Source of the DNA: Lactarius indigo
Lineage: Eukaryota > Basidiomycota > Agaricomycetes > Russulales > Russulaceae
Direction of reading: 5' to 3'
Length of the DNA stretch: 64,000 bases
Assembly (NCBI GenBank): GCA_025766275.1
Contig: JAFKAC010000001.1
Location: 1,736,001-1,800,000, forward strand
The position numbers and the translations under genes are program-made. Of the stretch, positions 38,395 through 49,041 are shown piece after piece (within the stretch, counting starts at the first letter, position 1; every line of letters starts with the position of its first letter). The notes beneath the pieces are model-generated. The model was not told where the DNA came from, searched no databases, and worked only from the letters and a program-made list of their open reading frames with translations.

Positions 38395-39607
38395 TTCCGC
38401 CTACACTCCCATTCTGTTGTTGCTGTACACCATATCTCGTTTTTTCGGCACCGTCACTTATCTCTGTTTCGTCACTTGTCATATATTCGCATCGGCTCCC
38501 CTATCAGGTTCTTTTTCACTTTAAGGCACGAAGGCGATCAGCTGGACAACCCTGCACTAGCTGCATAGACGATTCGGCTCTCTTCGCATCTTCCCATCCA
38601 TTCTCGGCATACTTTTCTACTCTGCTTGTCTCATCGTAATGGCTTTATCGGGCTCATCCATCACCATCTCCAAAGGACATATCCATCCTGTCCCTCAGCC
38701 GCCCGCCTTTTCCTCGTTTCAACTCTTCAGCATCATTTGTCATGTCAGTATTTATCTACCCCTTTACCGCGCGACCCCGTTCCCTGGCCCTTATGGTCGG
38801 TGAGCCCTTGCCGACCGCTAACGCACAGGCCTCAATTGGACAATTTTTCAGTGGCTGCCGCTTTATCGTTGACGGCACAGCTACTCACGTACATTGACCC
38901 TTGCACGTCCATTTTCTGTCCTTGTGCTCTGCGTTCTCACGTTGATGTGTTCCTACCTGTGCTTAGCTTTCTCGCACCCACGATACGCGACTGCTTTTTC
39001 GTGTTTCGAACTGTCCTACTTGCTGAATAGCAGTAATTCGTCTATCACACACAACCTTCTCCCGTCGGTTACTCGGTTGTTCGCCATTTCTATATGTCGA
39101 ATCTTTATTCTCTCTTCCCTCCTTTGAAACACGCCAAAAAACACAGTTTTCTTTTTTTTTTTTTCCATCAATTTGCGCCGAAAAAAAAATCCTTTTCCCT
39201 ACCCTTTACATCCTTACCAGCACCCAGTCCTTTCACCACCTTGCCGTCCTTACCTGATTCCCTGCAGTCACAGTTTTACGATACACCTATCTGTTCGTTT
39301 GTCGGTGATGTCCCGTCCCAATTTGTCACCGACACGTATGAGTTTTGTACTACGGTTGTCCTTTCATACAGATGATGAGCCTCGCGTGCTATACTGTCGC
39401 AATGGATAACAATTATGCCCCATAGCTTGTGAGCTTAATCATCGGACTATCTTGTGTGAGACAATTCGTAAAGTACATAGGTGTTGTTCAATCATTCGGA
39501 AAAGGTACACAATCAAAGGCGCGGTTCCTCTCAGACTTCTACCCTACTTGCGCACAACGATGAACGGGACCTATGCAGTGCTCAGATTTAGCGGAAGAGG
39601 AGACTGG
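38395..39607. other. Intergenic region between convergent cyclin A and UBA1
   Basis: This 1,213-bp stretch holds the facing 3' untranslated regions of cyclin A (+) and UBA1 (-). It is pyrimidine-rich on the + strand, with a 13-base T run at about 39152-39164 and a 9-base A run at 39181. The + strand open frames here have low complexity and no recognisable motif. I see no RNA gene or transposon remnant. Confidence 0.55.
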
Positions 39608-42600
39608 TCAATGATCGCGGACATGTACCTCGACATCTTCTCCGTCTTCATCGAGTGCCATCACCTCTACAACAAAGTGTGTAACGTGCGTAGGGACGGG
39701 CTTCTTACTGACGTTTTCGACGAGCGCGCTAAACTTCATTGGTAGTCTCTCCTCACTCTGCGGAATGATCGTGATCATGACTCAATCATACAATCTTGGC
39801 GTCGCAGCATCCAGTGCACGGTGCACCCTGCATGCGGACACAGCAACAGACACGCACCTTCTTCTTGCCGACAAACGAGCTCCAGAGCATGCTGACCCCC
39901 TGGCTGACCATGGAGATATCGAGCTTGTGCTCCTTCTGGAACCACGTAATAATTTCTTTGAGAGTGGGATCATTCTTGAATTCGAAACGGTCCCACAAAG
40001 TCCATTCCGTCGTCCCATACTTGTTCTTCTTGGCCGCTATCGGTTCCGAGAAACCAAAGAACGGTAGAGCTAAGTTGACGAAGCCGTTCTTGTAGTCTTC
40101 GAGCTTGTTCTTGCCGTCAATGATCTAATACCGGAGCGTGGAACGATGCATGAAGGAGCCGCAAGATCGGAATGGACAGCACCTTACCTTTAATAGCTCC
40201 AGGCAGACCAAACCCACGACAAGGGACGTCGTGGTGGCGATTGCGGGAATGATCTTTCCGGCGATTTGTTTGGTAGAGTGGCGATCAGCAGGGGTGATGC
40301 TGTAATTCATCGCGCGAAGGTTGGAAGCGGCGGTGATGAAGTCGATGTGGTGATTGGTATCGTCATCTTTTTCAAATTCTACGGGATTGAGGCGGAATCC
40401 AGCTAACGATGACGGTTGAGGTAAGGACTTAGAGAGCTCGTTAGGGTCGTTAGAATCTACAAAGAACTTAGAGATTCGGCTGATTGAAATAGGAACGGAT
40501 TCTACCATTGCTCGCGTTATCTACTGGCTCGTTGTCGTTCACCTGGATCTTGACACCACTCTTCGGAGTGAATTCGGGGACGACCACCGAGTCCGCGACC
40601 TTCTTTAATATAGCTGGGTCTGCCTCTCCGCGTAACCCATAGTTAAATGCACGGAGGTTAGCTGCAGCTACAATAAACTGGAGGTGGGTGGGCTGGCGAA
40701 AGCCCGGTCAACAGCTGAAGTTAAATGAAATGAAATCTGCTTACGTCGTTCGAGTTGAACGTCAACGGGTCAGGTGCCCGCTTAGGGCTGCTCCAGAACG
40801 GTTGCCCGCTACTTGTTACGGCGTCTTTCGGGAGACTAAACAATAATTGACGTATGGCGTTATTGTACTTTTCCTCGAACTGCAACCGAGCCCAAATGAT
40901 ACATTCTTCAAAAGTGATAGGCCTATCCTTGACAAGATAGGACGCAATCTGTTCGATCTGCTCCTTTTGTTGGCCCGAGTATTTGAGAGCGCTTTCGAGG
41001 TAACCTGGTTCGGAGAGGTACGAGTTGACTGATTGTACAGGCTTGACAAACAGATTGTCAAATTCCGTTCGGCTCCACTATTACTTGACATCAGTCGATG
41101 CGCCGAGTTGTCAAGTTCAAGTACCTACCTCAATACAATGTTGGATCGCATTTGGGAAGTTCTTTACGGTGCACGAGGGAGTCTCTTTCTCTGGAGGGTC
41201 CTGTGACGATGCATATGACTCTGTCAAGTGCGGAATAACAACTTGGGTATTCCCTTTCGTGCCGAGAGTGCCAGACTCCAGTAAAGGTTTCTCGAAGAAC
41301 ACACACCGCTGGTCCATGTAGAGACCTACAGCACAACGTGAACAACACATCTACTTAGTGAAAGAGACGACGTACGAGCTTTAACGTTGTCAAGAGCATT
41401 GGTGACTCCATCGATGCTGGCAAAGAAGCTCTCTCCGTAGACGTCTAGTCCCTCAGGTTAGCTCTGCTACTGGGAATTACCGTATGGGCCTACTCTCTGT
41501 ATCAGCGCCAACAGCGTCCTGCCGACTTTCGATATGTCCCTTAAGATCCGTGTTCATCTCTGCCACGGCGGCAGCAGCAACCACAGACTTGAAGTTGCCC
41601 AGGTCCTTTGCGCGGAACAAGAACTGGCGATTGAGGTTACTCTTCTCAATGGTATCAAGATCTGTCACACAGATCGCGCCTTTTGGTCCTGAGCCGAGGC
41701 CCATCATGCTCCAGTTCTTCAGCATCTCACAACCGATAGCCCCAGCCCCTACCAAGAACTGTCGGTGATTAGATATCTTTTCTTGGAAGGTCTTTCCAAA
41801 CACAGCTATCTGGCCGTCATACCGAGAGCCAGTTGGTTGGCAATCTGCGGCGCTAGGGAGAGTTGATGGAAGAGATTCAAGCGAGTCGAAATACGTGAAT
41901 TGGAGGACAGGGTGGAACTTTGCGGAGCACGCTTTCAGAACTTCTTGAGCAACTAGACCGCCGATGACAGCATTAACGGGAGCAAGGCTACCGGTAGCTT
42001 GATACGACAACTCCGTTAATACTTTCTGGTCGACTTCGGCTTCCAATTTTTTCGCGAGCAAAACTAGTATCGCTGCATCCTCGGCATTACGAGGTCGAGG
42101 GAAGCGTTGTTGTTCGGTGTGAAATTGCCAGAGAGCTTGGAACCCGGCGTGTAGAGTAGCCGGGCGGTCAAATTTCGCGAAGTCAGTGATCCAGAATTCG
42201 GGAGATTTCAACGATTCTCGAAGAGATTTCTGTCATGGAACGTAAGACCCGCTCGGTGTATGTAGTGGGGACACTCACAAACTCCAGAATTTTCGGCACC
42301 TTCACTTGCGTAAAGATGCCGCCAGTCTTGTACTCTCCAAGTGCAACTGTGTCACCGATCGAAAACGTATATGGACCCTTGACGGACACCTTGCGCGGTT
42401 CACAACCATTAAGCTCTACCATTCCTTGTACTTCCGAGAACGTGACGAAATCACCATCCTCCAAACCATGTCGGGTCTCGTCGAGGCATGTGACAACGGC
42501 ATCTTTGCCCTGAACCCCAATTCTAAGTGTGCCGAACAGTAGCGGAAACAAGAAGGGCACATACATTCTCTACGGAAACGATCATTCCGGATAAGGGCTG

Positions 42601-43456
42601 CTCGCCGGTTGGATCAACACACGTAAATTTAGAGCCGAAGTCGTTGAAAGCATAACTTTACAATGCGTGAGCAACGTTGGGCGAACGCATGTCAGATACA
42701 TACCCAAAGAGCCCGTGAGTTCCTGCGGCTATGAAGTGGACATCGTTTTGATGTGTCCAGTCATCAATCTCCAGTTGCTTCTGCAATGGCGCATTGACCA
42801 AGACAACGACCTGTAAGGATGATGTTATCTAGATGGCCGATAGCCTCCACAATGGATTACCTGAAAGCCCTTCACGAGGTCAACAGTGATGGGTTGTCCC
42901 GCGTTCCCACCGAGGTTCCGGACAAAGACATAGGAGTTTAGTTCAGCCAGGCGTGATATTGTGGCATCTGCCCTCGACTTTCCGACGTCGTCCTCGCGAA
43001 GGAAGAACTACAGGAGGCTCGACGCGTGAGATAATGCTGTAACTTGGAAAGGATCGTGTGCTCACTTGAGAGCTCAAGTCCTGAATCTGGACCGGCTCGG
43101 GGTCATAAACGGTTACTGACTTGACTCCCGCAAGGATAAGGTTCTTGGCTGAACTCGCGTCAGGGTCACCACTCCATCTAACGCGCGCTCGTACGCGTAC
43201 CGATCTCTACACCAAGGCCATCCAAGCCTACAATTAGCACGTTGGAAGCGGCCATACGTTTCATTGCTGTTGGATCCCGTTGGAATAGCTCATGCACTAA
43301 CATCGATCCTCACACCTTCGTGACCCAATACGTATCTAACAAAGAAGATAAGGCGACATCGCAGGGAATGGACAGCATAACTTGCAGTTGACGGGAGTAC
43401 AATCCCTCATCGATCTGGGCTTCGTCGACGTCCATTAGGGCGCCCTGGTTCGACAT
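39608..43456 (-). CDS. UBA1: Ubiquitin-activating enzyme E1
   Basis: E1 enzyme that adenylates ubiquitin and transfers it to its own cysteine and then to E2 enzymes. The ATG at 43456 opens [16 protein letters not shown], followed by EGLYSRQL. This joins [20 protein letters not shown] only if the first intron (43336-43385) uses a GC donor (GCAAGT). Later exons carry [24 protein letters not shown] first-catalytic-half sequence, [20 protein letters not shown], the second nucleotide-binding motif [34 protein letters not shown], and the catalytic cysteine in [16 protein letters not shown] (about 41,150). The ubiquitin-fold domain near 39,950 reads [19 protein letters not shown]. The last exon ends [20 protein letters not shown] and [11 protein letters not shown], with the stop at 39608. 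Length and domain order match Uba1. Confidence 0.93.
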
Positions 43457-44122
43457 ACTCGCGGATGTATTGGTACAGAGGAGATAGATGAGAGAATAGA
43501 AAGTAAAGAAGGGAACGACTATCCATCAAGTTTATTAAGCCATTTTCGGGGCGCAACGGCCCGGGTGGGTCGGGTCGAGTCAATCGGCCGCAGGTGGAGT
43601 GCGACAGTCCGAGTCATAATTCACAACGATTGGAGAATAGGATAATCGGACGTAGTACGAATAGTCTACCGCAAGGGTGAACTCATATTCGACCAACTAG
43701 GTGGTGAAGGCTAGGCCTAGGGCCGCGTCGATCGGCGCGGAAAGGCATCTGCTGTACGCACCGGAAACACAGATAGTCAGGCTAGAGAACGAAGAAAATC
43801 GAGAAGTGAAAGATATAACACTTACTGGGAATCGATAGTGTAGGCCTTTTGCGTTGAGTAATGGTGACTAAGTCACTCCAACGTCGAGACACCGAAGATG
43901 GGCCTACATCTGCCAACCATGAAGTGCCATACTCTGGGGAAGCGCAACAAGATTATAAGGACTACTGAGGAAAGAGCACAAGAAGACCGAAGAACAAAAG
44001 TAGTAAGGTCAAGGACGTTGCGTGAGTGTGAAGGAAGAGGACATAATCGGCGAGAAGGTGGCAGGCATATCGGAAATGGCAGGGCATGTTGGGTCAATGC
44101 CGAGTCGGAGGAGTGAGATGGC
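43457..44122. promoter_or_regulatory. UBA1 upstream region and cyclin B 3' flank
   Basis: This 666-bp stretch lies between the UBA1 start and the cyclin B stop, both on the - strand. It should contain the UBA1 promoter and the cyclin B 3' untranslated region. No convincing coding frame is present. The short frames at 43,873-44,116 have no motif and would overlap the end of cyclin B. Confidence 0.5.
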
Positions 44123-45901
44123 TCAAAACGAGCTGACCGTGGGTCTCACGCCAGGCCAGGGCTTCATATGCCCAGGGGCGGAGAACGCGGTCCTTTGTTG
44201 AGACGGAAGTGGACCCGGTGGAAGCAGGTGAGAAGGTAAAGACATTGAGAAGGGGAAAGAACGATCGTTGGACGTAGTCGATGGCGTAGCAGACCACTTC
44301 CGCTCATCGGTCATCCGAGACAGCTGCAGCTCTAGGAAACTTGGCTCTGGGGTGCCACGGAGCTCTGAGCGAGAAGATGCTCTGACGACGTCTTTGAGGG
44401 AGGTCGCGATGAGGGCATGGGAGAAAGGAGGGGTGTCGATAGTCATCAATGGATCAGTTCCTAAAGAGGAGTGCCAAGATGTGAGGTGTCCCAACCACAT
44501 CTGCCATTCGTTCCCAGAAACTCGCAAATTGTATTCCAGAACGCCCATAGCCGCGACTTCGAGATTGCGCAAGACGACTTTGGGTATGCCGGTAATTTCA
44601 TGCCTAAGAATGTTGTTCATAAGATAAAAAGGGTCGCAAAGAGCATTGCGCACCATGTCCTGAGCTGGAACGTTTGATCATTTACCCATTTGTCGGCCAG
44701 CATAATACCCGCCGTGAATACTCGCATCATATAGCCTTCGATCAGATGGGCGCTCCCATTTTTCAAGGAATCCCGAAAACGTGCCCTCGCGGTGTCTTGG
44801 GCGTACACGACCGTTTGAGGCGATATGGGGAGACGAAAGATGTACCACAGTGCAAGGAAAATCGCAGAGTGGGGAACAGCGGTCGCGAACAGGATACGAT
44901 GTATGAGCTGCCTAGTGGATTGGAACGCTGTCATGGATCTCCATAGGGGCAGTCGACTGGACGAAAAACATTTGGTGCCATGTAACCCTACAAAATTTAG
45001 GGAAAAGACGCACTCGATTGCTCCGTCTTGTGGCAGACGGCCAGTTTCCACAAGCACAAAGAGATAGATAGTAATCCAGTCTGCTAAAGCACGGAAAGCC
45101 CTCTTGCCATTGTCGCATGCCTCGGATAGACTTCGAGGCCTGATTGGACGATCAGCATCAACTGGCCACCTGCGAAGATAGGAAGCAGGAGGCGGCAGGG
45201 TTGTCACACGCCATCCGCGAGCAGGTTCTGGTTCTCTCGTGACTACTTCTCGATCAGCCTGAGATAGTCTGTCGTCATAGGGGTGGTGTGAAGCATGGAC
45301 CATCATTGCATCCCTAGAGTTGGTATCCGATGGGATATCTTGCGCCCTCTGGAAATTGACCACACATGGTCAGTAAGCTCTTCCCCAGCGCCGACTCGGG
45401 AGAAGCTGTGTGCAGACTCACCTGAAGAGCAGACTCAACAGGGTTGAATCCAGCGGTGCTGTTTAGGCGGTCGTGGAATGGCTTCGTTGTCACCTTGTTC
45501 ACAGGTGCCGTAGCAAATTGAAATTCGAGTTTACGTTTTGACCCTTGTCGGTCGGATGGCTCCGTGGCACCGACCGTAAACGAAGTGTCCAACTGAAAAA
45601 GGCGCGGGTAGTCGAAACCGCGCTCGTATGCTCCAGCCGGATGGGCACTTCGCGGTGCAGAGGTCCATAAGCCTTTCAGCTCGGTGTGTAACCGCTGAGT
45701 GTCGTTTGTCATCAAACGTGTAAAACGAGGTTCAGAGAAATTGGACGAGGTATCGGTACACTCCTTGGGAGTAGAGGTGGGAGGTGGCACAAAGGGGGCA
45801 AGGTCATGAGAGGAATCGCGGGGGCTATAAGTGTGTTTGCGCCCATCCCACCTGTGTTCTTCCCCTTGCATGGCGTTGTGGGTGAACAATGTGGTTGTCA
45901 T
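44123..45901 (-). CDS. PCL/Pho80-type cyclin (copy B)
   Basis: Second cyclin of the same family as 35908-38394, also expected to partner a Pho85/CDK5-class kinase. The start is taken at ATG 45901 (MTTTLFTHNAMQGEEH); a second in-frame ATG follows ten codons later. An unstructured N-terminal region (about 290 residues) leads to the cyclin box: NGKRAFRALADWITIYLFVL, STRQLIHRILFATAVPHSAI, FLALWYIFRLP, AGIMLADKWVNDQTF, then WHEITGIPKVVLRNLEVAAM across the intron 44604-44653, and NEWQMWLGHLTSWHSS. That intron splits the same Trp codon as in copy A. An intron with a GTGCGT donor removes the 44,950-45,020 segment. The C-terminal tail is much shorter (about 100 residues) than in copy A. The two share order and motifs but are well diverged outside the box. 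Confidence 0.8.
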
Positions 45902-46413
45902 TGGCCAAGTGAGAGTAGCGAAGGAGGCCTGGAATATAACCGGAGGTAGAATGTGGCTAGTTACCACGGGTGTGAGCGCCTCCCTTTGTTATGGGATATT
46001 CCTCCCTGAGATATTGTGGTCGGGCAATTTAAAGGAACGCGAAGGGATTCAGGGTTTCCTATGGCCAGAGAACCACCACAATCACGGGGCTGCAGGTCCT
46101 GGGCAAGGAAGGAAAAGAGAGAAGAGGAACGGCAATTGACCGCTTAAAAGAGGTAGACGCTTTAACTGCGGGTCATCGGCACTGGCACAGGAACCACGAG
46201 GGTGGCACGGACGCGCCTGGAAGATCACACGTGCAGCCAAATTCATGGCCGCAGAACACGCAGCTATACTGCGATCCGATAGAAATCTCTGCAAGAAACT
46301 ATTGCCCACCATTTTTCAAAGTCACATTTCCAGAACGGTCGATACAAATATCTTCGGAAGTGGGGCCAACGTGGAGAGTCACGGGCCGCACCCGTAAATA
46401 ACGACACCAATGA
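45902..46413. promoter_or_regulatory. Cyclin B upstream region and cactin 3' flank
   Basis: This 512-bp stretch lies between the cyclin B start and the cactin stop, both on the - strand. It is the likely cyclin B promoter plus the cactin 3' untranslated region. A + strand open frame at 45,831-46,139 overlaps cyclin B and has no motif. I see nothing else in it. Confidence 0.5.
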
Positions 46414-48880
46414 CTATTTGCGGTAGAACTGCCACGCCGTCAAAACATTGCCTAGGCATGCTGATAGCTTGCAAAGACTTACGTTTCGGCGGAAATTAAA
46501 CCAGAGCGACAGACATCCTCGGTCAAAACTACTTCGGAAGCCCCTGTAAATCCCTTGTTAGACGTCGAAAGTCAGTTTGGGTAGGGGGTAGGTATCCAAC
46601 CGTTTATGAGAATATTCCCATTCCCGGTTCACAACTCGGAATGCGATGTCCTCATATGGCGGGCCAGCACTGAAATGAAGGAGCACGGTCTCGTCGTTCC
46701 CAGGTTCTTTTACTATCTTGTACGTAGGCGCTTTGGATTTATCGATGAGATCGGGATAGAAAATATTGAACTACGCAACAATTGGTCATTTTAGTCAGTG
46801 AACTATAGACCCAAGAATACTACGAACCTTATAGCCTTGCACGACTTTGGGTGGAGGGTTGTCCGTGCTATACAACCATGAGAACCCCCGAACAAGAGAA
46901 AACGTGTAGAACGCACTCATAATGCGTTTGATTATACTTGTTCCACTCATACCCGGTATGCACGCGGTTGAAATACCGAGGTTTACGGGGTCGGTACTTA
47001 TCCTCCCAATTGTATGCTGCCGGACGTGCGATGTTTTCCTCGAGGTTGAAAAGCTCCTCTTCTTCGTCCATGTCACGCTCAGCTTCGGCGCGATACAGTG
47101 CCTCAGATGCAAGATCGGCGCCACTAGCTGCCTCCACATCTGCTGTTTCGGCCGCAGGCTGGGGGGCTTTGGAAATGAAGCGAGAGTCGGCAACAGAGCG
47201 GCGTAGTTTCATCTGAGCCCAAAATATCAGCTTCATCGTTGGATTCATGTCAATACTACCCACCAAGGCATCTTTATCGTCCGACTCGAGCACAATGTCC
47301 ACCTGACGCTCTTCGTGAGGCAGCTTCGTGATGTCGACCAGGTCAGGACTCATTCCTCGTTCGTAGGGCTCGACGTCTTCCTCAACAGCTTGCTGGCCGC
47401 CAGTCGGTTCGATCGTGGGTGGGGGGAATTTTCCTTTCGAGGCCACACTGGCGACACCTTCAAGGAGCTCCTCCTGGGCCTGCAAAGCCTCGTCGCGTTG
47501 TCGCTTGCGCAGTTGCTCAAGGCGATTTCGGACGACCACTTCATGCAAAGACCTCAACTTGGCCTACCGATATTTGAGAGGTTGTTGACCTGAGAACTAG
47601 TGGGAAAACCTACCTTCGACTTCCAAACCAGGAGTTTCTTCAACAAGCCTTCCCAGTAGTCGGTATCGACAGGCTCCCCACTTGTAAGTTTTGCCTGTAT
47701 CTGTCTTTGCAAGGCAAGTAGGTGGTCGTACGACTTGCCCTGCAGAAGTGCAGTAACGTCCGCTTCGACGGCGGCGGCGGCCTCTCGTCCAAGGCGTTGG
47801 TCGGATTTAATCCTGTCTAAGCGGTCCTTGCAGACGACCATCATGTTCTATGGAAAAAGTGAGTAAGAACAAGTAGCCAGTTGATATGACTCACAGTCCA
47901 AAATTCGATGTTCACTTCGTTCTTTTCGAGTGAGAGGTAGTGTTCAATGTCGTCGTGCAATTCGTGCACTTGATCAGGGGAGAGGTTCTGTACAGCTGTG
48001 GGTAACATGGTAACTCGGATGAAAATGCAGACTCACGTCAAGGATATTGTATGGTTCATCAAGATCGATCTCCAAGCCAGCCTCCTCTGGTTCATCTTCC
48101 TTGTCATCGACAGGATTGACATAGCGAAGATTGAGAGCTAAAAAGTCAATAGCCTTGGCTCGTTTCTCTTTAACACGGATAGCAGCCCGCCTGCGTTCCT
48201 GATCGAGTTGGAAGTCCCCGTCTTTGGCGGTCCACTCAGCCATCTGGGCGGACTCTGCCAACCTCTGCATCCTCACCTCCTCCTCTTCCCTCAGACGTTG
48301 TTCTGCCTCTCGTTCAGCGCGACGACGGTTGAGCCTCTCTAGCTCCTCCTTAGCCTCTTGCCTCCTCATAGCATCTCTGCGCTGGGCCTCTGCAGGAGAC
48401 AACCCAATCTTCTTTTCCTTCTCGTTTTTCTTGTGCCATCTAAATTGCTGTCCGAGGTTCACGTCGTGGAATGGGTTGTCGGTCGCACTGTAAATACTCA
48501 GTTCTGCGACCTGGCGCATCTCTTCTTCATCCTTTAACCGCTTTTTCTCTGCTTTCCGAGCTTTACGTTCGTCGGATTTATCTCTCTTCCGCCTGTAAAA
48601 AGGGTAGTGAGCAGAGAGGAACGGGAGAGAAGTGCATAGCGACGCACTTTTTACTCTTCTCTCGGCTATCTTCCTCGTCGCTACTCCTCCCCCTGCTTCT
48701 GTCTCTGCTTCGCCGTCGACGCCTTGTATCGTCGTCATCACGCCTCCCGTCACGATTTTTGGATGATCGGTGGTCCCTTGAGCTGTCTCGAGGACGCTGT
48801 TCATAGTCACGCTCTCCGCTTCTACCCTCGTCGTGATACCTTCCGCGTGGTGAAGGGCTGCGTTGTCTGTCGCGCCCCAT
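46414..48880 (-). CDS. CACTIN: Cactin (spliceosome-associated protein)
   Basis: Conserved nuclear protein that works with the spliceosome to support correct splicing and sister-chromatid cohesion in yeast and animals. The ATG at 48880 begins MGRDRQRSPSPRGRY and leads into an Arg/Ser/Asp-rich region. A charged helical region follows (RKRDKSDERKARKAEKKRLK, LGQQFRWHKKNEKEKK). The Cactin_mid domain has DEPYNILD and EVNIEFWTNMMVVCKDRLDR. The C-terminal CactinC domain is unmistakable: FNIFYPDLIDK, then GPPYEDIAFRIVNREWEYSH, then GFRSSFDRGCLSLWFNFRRN and FYRK at the stop. The last intron separates FRRN from FYRK. It diverges from MCX1, with 161 bp between start codons. Confidence 0.93.
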
Positions 48881-49041
48881 TGCTGAACGACGAATCTGTG
48901 CAAGGTTGGAGTTGGTTGGCAAAGCAGATTCGATTACATAATTCCCTAACTCGTGTGGGTCACCCGGACCGACCGGGCCAGCTAGACACTGTTCAGTCGG
49001 ACAATGGACAGGTTCCGCGGGTCTCATCCCAACATCTTGCC

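Noticed and set aside
39452..39745. + strand open frame of 97 codons
   Set aside because: It lies opposite the last UBA1 exon, whose ubiquitin-fold residues are recognisable on the - strand.
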